In this document: piece after piece, positions 9,585 through 17,834 of the stretch | Layout: every line of letters begins with the position of its first letter | Position numbering within the stretch: the stretch's first letter is position 1 | NCBI GenBank assembly: GCA_002104535.1 | Contig: NBOG01000013.1 | Location: forward strand, 1 to 64,000 | From: Cognaticolwellia sediminilitoris | Lineage (GTDB): Bacteria > Pseudomonadota > Gammaproteobacteria > Enterobacterales > Alteromonadaceae | Reading direction: 5' to 3' | DNA: 64,000 nucleotides | The notes under the pieces: model-generated | Database searches by the model: none | Seen by the model: only the letters and a program-made list of their open reading frames with translations | What the model was told of the DNA's origin: nothing | Made by a program: the position numbers and the translations under genes

Positions 9585-12500
9585 ATGAAAACTACATTAC
9601 TCTCTAGTGCCATAGCGTTTGCGCTTGCAGCTCCATTTGCTGCACTACCTACCGATGCTTATGCTGCTTCAGTTACTGACAGCGTTCAAGCTAATAAAAT
9701 GTTAAATTTTGATGTATCAACAGTACCGAACGTTAACCAACTACAAGATACTGCTATTGGTAACCTAATGTCATTGAGCGCAACACAAGCTCAAGCGATT
9801 AGCCAATTTAAAGCATCAAACCCAAATGCACAGGTTACGGTTAACGAATCAACTGGCACTATCGATGCAATGTTAGGTATGGCAATTCAAACTTCAGGAA
9901 ATTCAGTTGAAAATATGGCGCGTAACTTTATCGCCGATAATCAAGGTATTTTCGAAGGCTTAACAAATGACCAATTACAATATAACCCAAATCGCTCAAA
10001 AGCAGCTTTAGGTGGTCAAGTTGTTCGTTTTGACCAAGTGATCAACGGCATTAAAGTTGATGGTAACGGTTTAGGTGTAGTTATCGACGCTAACAATAAC
10101 GTTCGTGGTGTAATGGGTCCTTACCAAAAAGCCTTTAACGTAGCTAGCCAACCAGAGCTATCTGCTGATGATGCAGTTTTAGCGGCAAGCCAAAACTTAG
10201 TACAATTTCAAAAAGACATTCCAGATGCTGCAATGAACGTATTAGCACCAGCATTTGAAACTATAGCGTCACAATTAGGTGTATTTAAAACGCCTATGCC
10301 TGAGTTACGCTACGTACAAACTGGCGAAGGTCAGAGTTTAGTTTGGCAGTTTTATTTTTACTCAACTAACCCATTTGGCATGTTCAAATATATGGTTGAT
10401 GCGCAGTCTGGTGAAATTTTATTCCGTGAAGACCAAGTACGTACTGCTGAAGAATCTCAACCGACTGACCAGTTCGCTGATCACTTTCCAACTTTCCCAC
10501 CAATCACTCCTGAGTTACAAAACGACTGTGAAATCGTAGATGAAGACGGCGGTTTAACAGGTCGCCCTGAAGGTATGGTACGCGTTAAATTACGTAAATT
10601 TGATGATTCTAACCGTGTAACTGGCCTTGAAGGTGCTTTAACGGGTAAACATGCTCATATCGAAAGTGCGTTAGTAACAAAAGCCCCATTTGCTCAAGCA
10701 GCATTAGGTACTTACTATTTTGACCGTGATGAAATGCCATTATATGGTCGCGTAGATGAGAAAGACCACACAGCTGATCCGGCCAACCATTTTGATGGAG
10801 TTAGCCAGTTTATTTATATCACTAACTTAATGGAATACCTTGATTATTTACACAAAGATGGCGATGCAGTACATGCACGTGGTTTTGGTAGTGGCAGCTT
10901 TCCAGATCAATACCCTAACGAGTCAACTCCGTTAGTAGGTGTTGTTCATATTCCTAATGTATTAGATGCACCACAAGACCCAACTGATCCTGAATTTATG
11001 AATGACTTATTAAATTTAGATAACGCCTTTGCTATTCCACTTTCACAAGATGTTAATGGGCAAGAAGTAGTAGTTAACCCAACATTTTATGGTCATGGTA
11101 ATATTTTCAATAACTTAGCTATAGATTTTAGTGTGCCAATGCATGAAGGTACGCATGCGACCATCACGCCAATCGCTGGTTTTGAAGGTAACCCAGAAGG
11201 TAGTGCTCTTAACGAAGGTCAAGCGGATTTATGGGCTTACACCATTGGTGAAACGCCTGACTTAGGTACATATCCAGTTAACTCTTGTGATTTAAGACAA
11301 GTGTTACGCGATGCAAATGTTGATCCTGATTCATTTGAATATATTCGAAGTGGTCAAAGTCAATTACGCTACTCGCAATTAGGTACACGTGATAACACAT
11401 TTGAAGAGCATAGAGATGGCGAGATTTATGCTGGTGCAATGTGGGATTTCCGTGAATTGATGTTAGAAATGTACCCTGAAAATTCATTTAAACGTCCAGA
11501 TCCAAAAACGGGTGAAGCGACACAGGTTACTAGCTTAGGTAAAGAAACATGGGAGCGTATTTTCTTAGGCTCTATGTATGTATTAGGTGTTAGTGCACCA
11601 GATACTTTCGTGAAAGCTCGCGATGCAGCTTTGATTGCTGATGCAATGTTATACCCTGCGAATTCCGTGAATGCGACTTCTTTAGGTAAGCATCACGCGT
11701 TAATTGAACGTGTATTTGCAGCCCGTGAGTTAGGCGTTAATGCTCAAGCACCATTAGGTGGCGTACAAATGATCTCTACTGCAGTAAGTGACTTTACTGC
11801 TGGTCAAGAAGCGCCTGCAACACCACAAAACATTATTGCTGATATCGTTGGCGATGACAGTATTAATGTGTCTTGGGACAGTGTTGATGGTGTTATTGGT
11901 TACCAAGTACTTAAACGTAAAGGTGGCAGCCCAGCACGTTTATTCGCTGGAGTACCGGGTCGTGAATATGTAGACGGTGATTTAACTTCTAACGGTTATA
12001 CTCATGTTGAATTTGTCACGGGTACTAATTATTTAGATAAAGGCCAAGGTTTTGGTCGCGGTGCAGGTCAAGGTATTGATGCATTTGATTATCAATATGT
12101 TGTTCGTGCGATAAAAGCGAATGCTACAGGACAAGTTGGTTTTTCTGACTTATCTGGAACAGCTAAAACTAAATTGAGAAACAAGAATGTTACGGATCAA
12201 GTACAAGCTACAATCAGTAATGTTACTTTCTCTCTTAGCGAATTTGCTTTTGATAATACCTTAACCAATAACAGCTCAGATGTGCTATTTGGTCCAATTA
12301 ACTTTGATATCGTTTCTATCAGCAGCCCGAATGTTACAGTTAATAACGCTGATAATGGTGGAACAGGTCAACGTGGCGATAAAGCTCGCTTTGTCTACAA
12401 TGAAGCAATAGCATCAGGTATGGATTCAAGCGCACGTAATTTACGCTTTGATAATCCATTAGCTGAAATGTTCAGCTTTAAAGCAAAAGTGTTCGCTAAA

Positions 12501-13034
12501 ATTGAAGGCCAAGCACGTGCCGCAACTGGCAGCCAAGCACCTACAGATACTTCTGAAGCAGCAGAACGCGCAGTGGTTTACCATGCCATTTCTGAGCACA
12601 AAGGTTTAGTTGCTGTTGGTACTACTGATATTGAAGTTGTTGAAAGCGTTGATTATGTTGATGTTAACTTCACCGCTTTAAATAGTGCAACAAGTGCAGT
12701 AGCGACGTTAACTGCTGATACTGAAGTAGGTGGTGCATACCCAGATCTTGATTTCTCTATGCTTGATAGTGAAGGCAATGTGTTAGCAACTTCTGGTAAC
12801 TTAGGCGCTTCAGAGCAAGTAGGTAGCACAGTGGTAGCCGGCGAGACTTACACATTACGTGTTAAAGGTTATGCAAATGGTCCAACGCAGTTTACTGTAG
12901 TACTTGATCAAATGGTAACTGACGCTGCTGATGCAAGTAATAACAGCAGTGAAGAAAGCACTTCAGAAGATAATGCTTTAGAACTTGTTGAATTTGTAGT
13001 TAACCCAGTAACGGGCACTATCACAAAACTATAG
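9585..13034 (+). CDS. Secreted M36 (fungalysin)-type zinc metallopeptidase with FN3 and C-terminal domains
   Basis: A large exported peptidase of 1149 residues. The start is the ATG at 9585, because it alone gives a clean signal peptide (MKTTLLSSAIAFALAAPFAA, cut near an AYAA site) and has AAGG upstream. A propeptide with FTP/PepSY-like features spans about 60-290. The catalytic core contains HEGTH (H520, E521, H524), then NEGQAD with the probable third ligand E544, and RDGEIYAGAMWDF, which matches the M36 signature. A fibronectin type III domain (about 745-870) and a C-terminal beta domain resembling pre-peptidase C-terminal modules (about 1020-1115) follow. Probable nutrient-acquisition exoenzyme. 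The substrate is unknown. Confidence 0.85.
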   Translation: MKTTLLSSAIAFALAAPFAALPTDAYAASVTDSVQANKMLNFDVSTVPNVNQLQDTAIGNLMSLSATQAQAISQFKASNPNAQVTVNESTGTIDAMLGMAIQTSGNSVENMARNFIADNQGIFEGLTNDQLQYNPNRSKAALGGQVVRFDQVINGIKVDGNGLGVVIDANNNVRGVMGPYQKAFNVASQPELSADDAVLAASQNLVQFQKDIPDAAMNVLAPAFETIASQLGVFKTPMPELRYVQTGEGQSLVWQFYFYSTNPFGMFKYMVDAQSGEILFREDQVRTAEESQPTDQFADHFPTFPPITPELQNDCEIVDEDGGLTGRPEGMVRVKLRKFDDSNRVTGLEGALTGKHAHIESALVTKAPFAQAALGTYYFDRDEMPLYGRVDEKDHTADPANHFDGVSQFIYITNLMEYLDYLHKDGDAVHARGFGSGSFPDQYPNESTPLVGVVHIPNVLDAPQDPTDPEFMNDLLNLDNAFAIPLSQDVNGQEVVVNPTFYGHGNIFNNLAIDFSVPMHEGTHATITPIAGFEGNPEGSALNEGQADLWAYTIGETPDLGTYPVNSCDLRQVLRDANVDPDSFEYIRSGQSQLRYSQLGTRDNTFEEHRDGEIYAGAMWDFRELMLEMYPENSFKRPDPKTGEATQVTSLGKETWERIFLGSMYVLGVSAPDTFVKARDAALIADAMLYPANSVNATSLGKHHALIERVFAARELGVNAQAPLGGVQMISTAVSDFTAGQEAPATPQNIIADIVGDDSINVSWDSVDGVIGYQVLKRKGGSPARLFAGVPGREYVDGDLTSNGYTHVEFVTGTNYLDKGQGFGRGAGQGIDAFDYQYVVRAIKANATGQVGFSDLSGTAKTKLRNKNVTDQVQATISNVTFSLSEFAFDNTLTNNSSDVLFGPINFDIVSISSPNVTVNNADNGGTGQRGDKARFVYNEAIASGMDSSARNLRFDNPLAEMFSFKAKVFAKIEGQARAATGSQAPTDTSEAAERAVVYHAISEHKGLVAVGTTDIEVVESVDYVDVNFTALNSATSAVATLTADTEVGGAYPDLDFSMLDSEGNVLATSGNLGASEQVGSTVVAGETYTLRVKGYANGPTQFTVVLDQMVTDAADASNNSSEESTSEDNALELVEFVVNPVTGTITKL

Positions 13035-13060
13035 GGAATTTGCTATACGGATTGAGCAAA

Positions 13061-13127
13061 GGAACTCAGTTAAAGGGAATTAAATAAAGGAATTTAGGTT
13101 AAAAGGAATTAACTAAAAGGAATAAAA
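13061..13127 (+). repeat. Degenerate ~15-bp tandem repeat in the 3' untranslated region
   Basis: GGAAT or GGAAC preceded by A-runs recurs at about 13061, 13076, 13089, 13105 and 13119, a spacing of 13-16 bases, between the peptidase stop codon and its terminator. An extra GGAATT sits at 13035. Probably a decayed minisatellite. Confidence 0.5.
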
Positions 13128-13161
13128 TAGCCCACTATGTATGTAGATGGGCTATTTTTTT
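13128..13161 (+). terminator. Rho-independent terminator after the M36 peptidase
   Basis: TAGCCCA, a 13-base loop, TGGGCTA, then seven T residues. Strong plus-strand terminator. Confidence 0.85.
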
Positions 13162-13241
13162 ATCTTTAGATAGAGGCTAGAAGGTTTCAGTGTTATTACA
13201 GTTTGAGCACTTGCCTGCTGTTGATTAGCAAGTTAAAGTTG

Positions 13242-13595
13242 TTATTTTGAGAGTATTGTTTCAAAACCGCCGAGTATCATGCGCTTACCATCAAATGGCA
13301 TGGTAAGTGTGTCCCAGTCAATGCGAGGGTCTGTCATGACATTTTCCATACCTGAATCTCTTGCTGCGCGGTTGGGCCACGTGATCCATGAGAAAACAAC
13401 AGTTTCATCAGCTTGGCATTTAACTGCCATAGGAAATGAGGTGGTTTCTCCGTCAGGAACATCATCGCCCCAGTTTTCGACCACAGACAAAGCACCGTGA
13501 TCTTTAAAGATAACCGCCATTTCTTCTGCGATTTTAAGATAACTGCTTTTATTTGCTGTTGGTACAGCGATAACAAACCCGTCTACGTAAGCCAT
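13242..13595 (-). CDS. DUF1428 family protein (YbaA-like)
   Basis: A 117-residue cytoplasmic protein beginning MAYVDGFVIAVPTANKSSY, the typical opening of DUF1428, a ferredoxin-like (dimeric alpha/beta barrel) family. The segments VENWGDDVPDG and FSWITWPNRAARD and the end PFDGKRMILGGFE are also family-typical. The biochemical function of the family is unknown. Single-gene unit, convergent with the peptidase and divergent from puuE. Confidence 0.88.
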   Translation of the reverse strand: MAYVDGFVIAVPTANKSSYLKIAEEMAVIFKDHGALSVVENWGDDVPDGETTSFPMAVKCQADETVVFSWITWPNRAARDSGMENVMTDPRIDWDTLTMPFDGKRMILGGFETILSK

Positions 13596-13952
13596 ATGTT
13601 TTCTCCGTAACTAAAGCTAATCTTTAAGTTAGCATAATATTTTATAATAACCTTATCGAGTGGTTAATTTATAACAACGCATTGGTTTGATGTCGATGGC
13701 TATTTTTATTTTTAAATAAGAAATTTATCAAATAAATTTAAGACTTTTATCTTAGATAAAGTTTCGTTAATAAATATAATCCCAAGTGATTTTGTACTTT
13801 TACCGGTGTTTTTCAGTAAATAAAGATGATAAAAACTATCGGCAAAGTTGATATTATCGAAAAAAGCGCGTATTTATGTTCAGCATAGCGCAAGGCTAAG
13901 CAACAAAATCTTCAGCATTGAATAATCGATTTACTATAGAGTTACTATTGAA
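13596..13952 (+). other. Divergent spacer between the DUF1428 gene and puuE
   Basis: About 357 AT-rich bases with no gene. It contains a 15-bp odd palindrome, TTTATCT-T-AGATAAA (13746-13760), that could be an operator for either gene. No clear -35/-10 pair was assigned. Confidence 0.3.
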
Positions 13953-14870
13953 ATGACCCCTGAAAATAAAAATAATTACCCTCGTGATATGAAGGGCTAC
14001 GGGCAAAATTCGCCAAAGGCAAACTGGCCGAACAAGGCTAAAATTGCCGTGCAATTTGTTATTAATTACGAAGAAGGTGCGGAAAACTGCATCTTGCATG
14101 GTGATAAAGCTTCTGAAACGTTTTTATCTGAAATCATCGGCGCGCTACCTTTTGAAAATGAGCGCCATATGAATATGGAATCGTTTTATGAATATGGCAG
14201 TAGAGCCGGATTTTGGCGTTTGCATAAATTATTTACTGAGCGAAAAGTCCCTGTCACTGTTTTCGGCGTTGCAATGGCGATGCAGCGAAATCCTGAAGCT
14301 GTTGAAGCGATGTTAAAAGCGGATTGGGAAATTGCCAGCCACGGTTATCGCTGGATAGATTATCAAAAAGTGCCGATTGAAATAGAGCGTGAACACTTAA
14401 AAAAAGCTATCGAAATTCATCAAGCTATGACGGGTGAAAAGCCAAAAGGTTGGTATTTAGGCCGTATGAGCCCTAATACCCGACAACTAGTGATGGAAGA
14501 AGGCTCATTCTTATATGACGCTGACAGTTATGCTGATGACTTACCTTACTTTGTTGACGGGATTAATAAGCCGCATTTAATTGTACCGTATACGCTAGAC
14601 GCTAATGATATGCGCTTTGCAAGCCCGCAAGGCTTTAATTCTGGTGAGCAATTTTTTACTTATTTAAAAGACAGCTTTGACACCTTGTACGCCGAAGGTG
14701 ATGACAGCCCGAAAATGATGTCGATAGGGCTGCATTGCCGTATTATTGGCCGCCCAGGACGTTTTGCTAGTTTAGTTAAATTCCTCAATTATGTTGAGCA
14801 GTTTGATGATGTATGGCTGTGTCGAAGACAAGATATTGCTGAACATTGGCTAAAACATCACGGCGTTTAA
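13953..14870 (+). CDS. puuE: Allantoinase PuuE (polysaccharide-deacetylase fold)
   Basis: A 305-residue metal-independent allantoinase that opens allantoin to allantoate. It starts with PRDMKGYGQNSPKANWPN, and continues with FVINYEEGAENC, SHGYRWIDYQKVP and GWYLGRMSPNTRQLV, all typical of PuuE rather than of sugar deacetylases with the same NodB fold. The end, SIGLHCRIIGRPGRF, also fits. It is followed 132 bases later by allE in the same direction. This pair is separated from the main xdh-ura cluster by about 3 kb. Possible alternative name: polysaccharide deacetylase, which would be misleading here. Confidence 0.93.
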   Translation: MTPENKNNYPRDMKGYGQNSPKANWPNKAKIAVQFVINYEEGAENCILHGDKASETFLSEIIGALPFENERHMNMESFYEYGSRAGFWRLHKLFTERKVPVTVFGVAMAMQRNPEAVEAMLKADWEIASHGYRWIDYQKVPIEIEREHLKKAIEIHQAMTGEKPKGWYLGRMSPNTRQLVMEEGSFLYDADSYADDLPYFVDGINKPHLIVPYTLDANDMRFASPQGFNSGEQFFTYLKDSFDTLYAEGDDSPKMMSIGLHCRIIGRPGRFASLVKFLNYVEQFDDVWLCRRQDIAEHWLKHHGV

Positions 14871-15002
14871 AGTTGCAATAAACCTTTCGATAAACCGTAC
14901 AGTATAAATTTGCCTAGCAATAAAAATCATATGGCAATGATGACGCTTTAAAAACTTTATAAATAAAGTCATCATCGCCTAAACAGCAAGGAAAGAATTA
15001 TC

Positions 15003-15839
15003 ATGACAAAAAAGCATACCTACTATGCCCCAACAGGCGGCTTACCGCCGCAAACACAATTAATATCAGACCGAGCAATATTTACTGAGTCTTATGCCAT
15101 TATTCCTAAACGAGTGTTAACTGATATTGTTATTAGTTATTTACCATTTTGGAACAACATGCGGATGTGGGTTATTGCACGTCCGCTCAGTGGTTTTTCG
15201 GAAACGTTTTCTCAATATATTGTTGAAGTTGGCGCAGGTGGCGGCTCAGAAAAGCCAGAGCTCGACGAAAGTGCAGAGGCGGTGCTTTTTGTTGTAGAAG
15301 GCGAGATGGAAGTCACCATTGAAGGCACAAAACATACATTGGAAGCTGGCGGTTATGCGTATTTACCGCCTAAATGCCAATGGACGTTAAAAAATAATAG
15401 TAACAGCAAGGTAAAATTTCATTGGATCCGTAAAGCTTATCAATACGTTGAAGGTATTGATGCCCCAGAGCCATTTGTTACTAGTGATAACGACGTTGAA
15501 GCGATTGCGATGCCAAATACTGACGGTGTTTGGAAAACTACTCGCTTTACTGAACAATCAGATATGCGTCACGATATGCATGTAAACATTGTCACTTTTG
15601 AGCCCGGTGGTGTTATTCCCTTTGATGAAACTCATGTAATGGAACATGGCTTATATGTTTTAGAAGGCAAAGCGGTTTATCACTTAAATGGCGAATGGGT
15701 TGAAGTAGAAGCGGGTGATTTTATGTGGTTAAGAGCCTTTTGTCCTCAGTCATGCTATGCCGGTGGTCCAGGCCCGTTTAGGTATTTACTCTATAAAGAC
15801 GTTAACCGCCATATGCCGTTTATCCGTCCAAAGAACTGA
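15003..15839 (+). CDS. allE: (S)-ureidoglycine aminohydrolase, bicupin
   Basis: A 278-residue protein with two cupin domains (about 60-140 and 190-270) that releases ammonia from (S)-ureidoglycine to give (S)-ureidoglycolate. It starts MTKKHTYYAPTGGLPPQTQL. The C-terminal cupin carries the metal-site pattern FDETHVMEHGLYVLEGKA (Glu and two His) and a later Gln in CPQSCYAGG. The start has GGAAAG upstream. Databases often call this bifunctional allantoicase, but the allantoicase part is a historical misannotation. It sits after puuE and is closed by a strong terminator. Confident family assignment. Confidence 0.92.
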   Translation: MTKKHTYYAPTGGLPPQTQLISDRAIFTESYAIIPKRVLTDIVISYLPFWNNMRMWVIARPLSGFSETFSQYIVEVGAGGGSEKPELDESAEAVLFVVEGEMEVTIEGTKHTLEAGGYAYLPPKCQWTLKNNSNSKVKFHWIRKAYQYVEGIDAPEPFVTSDNDVEAIAMPNTDGVWKTTRFTEQSDMRHDMHVNIVTFEPGGVIPFDETHVMEHGLYVLEGKAVYHLNGEWVEVEAGDFMWLRAFCPQSCYAGGPGPFRYLLYKDVNRHMPFIRPKN

Positions 15840-15896
15840 TCTAGCTAAGTATTATAGTTACGACTTAACGCAGCATTAGTCGTGGAACAGTAAATT

Positions 15897-15938
15897 AAAC
15901 CGTAGATAAAGTGTTAAGGCTTCTCTACGGTTTTTTTT
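15897..15938 (+). terminator. Rho-independent terminator after allE
   Basis: AAACCGTAGA, a 17-base loop, TCTACGGTTT, and a run of eight T residues. It ends the puuE-allE unit. Confidence 0.9.
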
Positions 15939-16012
15939 ATTTTATCGCTTTAAGCTTGAATCATTAATTGCCGCGTTTTAAATTTAACATACAAATCTTA
16001 CATTTGTGTTTC

Positions 16013-16026
16013 TTGATCTAAATCAG
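16013..16026. promoter_or_regulatory. Possible FNR/CRP-like half-matched dyad
   Basis: TTGAT-CTAA-ATCAG differs at one position from the FNR consensus TTGAT-4-ATCAA. It lies about 113 bases before the start of the next gene. Single-site matches of this kind occur by chance in AT-rich DNA. Confidence 0.25.
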
Positions 16027-16138
16027 GGAAGTCATTAAGTTTAAAAATAAGACTGTTAATCTATAGCCTTTAAAGTAGTATCGTAAGGTATACACTCACT
16101 AACAATATTATTAATAATGAATCTTATGGTCATGGTAT

Positions 16139-16915
16139 ATGCTTAAATTAGTTTTGTTAGTAATTTTCACCTTAACCTCACATTGCACTAGTGCTTCTAC
16201 CCAAGATTTAGAGGTATATGCTCTACTTAAACATGACGATTTTAAAGAATCTAGCCGCACTTATAAGGTTGCTTGGACCTTATTTGAACGAGCAGCCATT
16301 AAAAATAATATCAAATTGACTATTACTTATTCCTCATGGTTTAAATCTCTAAAACTTTTAAATGAAAATAAAATTGATAGTACTTTATTAGCCTTTTATA
16401 CAGATAAAAGAGCAGAGAAATTAGGCTACAGCGTTCCAGTATCACTGGACCAGCTTTCTATTTATAGGGATGCAAATACAAAAAAAATAAATTTTGAACA
16501 AGCTTCCATTGGTGTGCACAAGGGCTCTATTCATGCCAACTTAGTTAAAGATATGGGCTTTAAAGATATATATGAAACTGATACAAGAACTGAGTTACAT
16601 AGAATGCTTAAGGCAAAACGAATAGATTATATTTTGGAAAATGAGTCACTTATCGATTACTTTTGTACAAGTATTAGTGACACTTTGGAAAGTAATTGTC
16701 TTTCAAAAGAGGGAACCCCGATAAATCAAAAGCCTTTGTATATAATTTATAATAAAAAAAATGAACGAGTTACTAATATATTTAATATCATTAATATGGA
16801 AATTATTGAGAATAGAAATAGCCAAGAAACAAGTGATATTTTTTTGAACGCTGGCTATTCTTTAGAAGACTATAAAACTTGGAATAAATTAGTTACTGAT
16901 TTTTCCACTAGGTGA
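16139..16915 (+). CDS. Periplasmic solute-binding-like protein (SBP_bac_3 type)
   Basis: A 258-residue protein with an N-terminal signal sequence (hydrophobic residues 1-15, ending near SHCTSAS) and the organisation of a family 3 solute-binding protein. There is a substrate-loop region LLKHDDFKESSRTYKVAWTL (cited only to residue 20), and IGVHKGSIHANLVKDMGF as the second lobe entry. No permease or ATPase gene is adjacent, so it is an orphan; such Colwellia/Alteromonas proteins often have unknown roles. The coding sequence is notably AT-rich (many AAA and ATA codons) compared with the flanking purine genes, which suggests a separate history. Unlikely to belong to purine catabolism. Confidence 0.6.
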   Translation: MLKLVLLVIFTLTSHCTSASTQDLEVYALLKHDDFKESSRTYKVAWTLFERAAIKNNIKLTITYSSWFKSLKLLNENKIDSTLLAFYTDKRAEKLGYSVPVSLDQLSIYRDANTKKINFEQASIGVHKGSIHANLVKDMGFKDIYETDTRTELHRMLKAKRIDYILENESLIDYFCTSISDTLESNCLSKEGTPINQKPLYIIYNKKNERVTNIFNIINMEIIENRNSQETSDIFLNAGYSLEDYKTWNKLVTDFSTR

Positions 16916-17085
16916 GTTTGATCTGATTTATACATGCGAAATATATATTTCCTTTGAATTTCTTAGAAATGTTTATTACTTTATTTAGTAAACACAAATT
17001 ACGATATATATCAGATGAGCTTACTGTCTTGGCCGTTAGGGAGCGTCTTTATATCGTTTGATATTACTTCTAAATTGATAATCGA

Positions 17086-17466
17086 CTATTTGATGTAACC
17101 ATCTTCCAACTCTTGCTCCCAGAAGGTGTCTGATAGATCTTGCTCAATTGGTATTTCACCTTGGTTAGTTTCAGCCTTCAATTTAAACTCTTGGATCCCA
17201 AGTTCTTCATTGGCTTCATAGCAAAAAGATGAATTATCAATTAGCGCCAATAGGCTTCCTAAAGAATTTTGAGAAGTAAAACGCATTAAAGAACGAATAG
17301 TATTTTGTTGTTTATCATTACAGCTACGCCAAAAATTGATTATTTCTAGGTAACTATTATCTTTTGTGTTTGTTATATCGGCATTAGAAAAACTGTCACA
17401 GTATTCATTTACCAGCCCATCCAGCATTTCGCTTCTAATCAAACTAATTAACTTCTGCTGAAGCAT
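17086..17466 (-). CDS. Hypothetical protein, 126 residues
   Basis: No family is recognised. It is a soluble, acidic, probably helical protein without a signal peptide, ending DLSDTFWEQELEDGYIK. The start ATG is at 17466. It lies alone on the minus strand between the solute-binding-like gene and xdhA, in AT-rich DNA. The codon pattern and lack of internal stops make it credible as a gene, but there is no homology evidence. Confidence 0.55.
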   Translation of the reverse strand: MLQQKLISLIRSEMLDGLVNEYCDSFSNADITNTKDNSYLEIINFWRSCNDKQQNTIRSLMRFTSQNSLGSLLALIDNSSFCYEANEELGIQEFKLKAETNQGEIPIEQDLSDTFWEQELEDGYIK

Positions 17467-17834
17467 GATGTAATCCTTAGTAGTAAAACGGTTTATAGTG
17501 TGCGATTTTGCGCAGATGATTATCTAACAATTAATATCAAATTTTATAAATTTTTGCTACTAAAGCTCTGATAAAAAGAATAAATATTGAAGCATTATCA
17601 ACGTTCAAGTATCAACTTCTGCGCTTGCTGGCATTAATTCGAATGACTACAGACATAGCCAAATATAATTAGTTTGATTGCTAAAAGTGGATCTTTCTCG
17701 CTCTATGTTCCAAATTTGTAGTGATTTACAGGTAAATTTATTATTTGACACTTGTGTCAGGTTTTTAATCTGATATATTTGTTTACTTAATTATTAAGCT
17801 GCACAAACGAATAAAACCAAAAGCGGAAACTCTT
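17467..17834 (+). other. Promoter region of the xdh-uraD-uraH operon
   Basis: A 368-base spacer with no gene. The left part is AT-rich, with nothing recognised. The right part carries the TGACAC-TT-GTGTCA palindrome, and the xdhA start codon follows a GGAAAC ribosome site. Confidence 0.5.
17746..17759. promoter_or_regulatory. Perfect 14-bp operator-like palindrome before xdhA
   Basis: TGACAC-TT-GTGTCA, perfect inverted repeat 76 bases before the xdhA ATG. It overlaps a TTGACA hexamer at 17745-17750 that could be a -35 element, an arrangement typical of repressor control. The TetR gene at the end of the cluster is the obvious candidate ligand. No second copy was seen near puuE, puuD or the tetR gene. 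Confidence 0.5.

Noticed and set aside
9425-9613. 62-residue minus-strand open frame upstream of the M36 peptidase
   Set aside because: It overlaps the peptidase start and signal peptide, and its composition and lack of a ribosome site do not suggest coding.
13953-14870. Polysaccharide deacetylase
   Set aside because: The fold is shared, but the motifs and the allE neighbour point to PuuE allantoinase.
15003-15839. Label of bifunctional allantoicase for the bicupin gene
   Set aside because: The family is ureidoglycine aminohydrolase. The allantoicase name is a known misannotation, and no allantoicase domain is seen.
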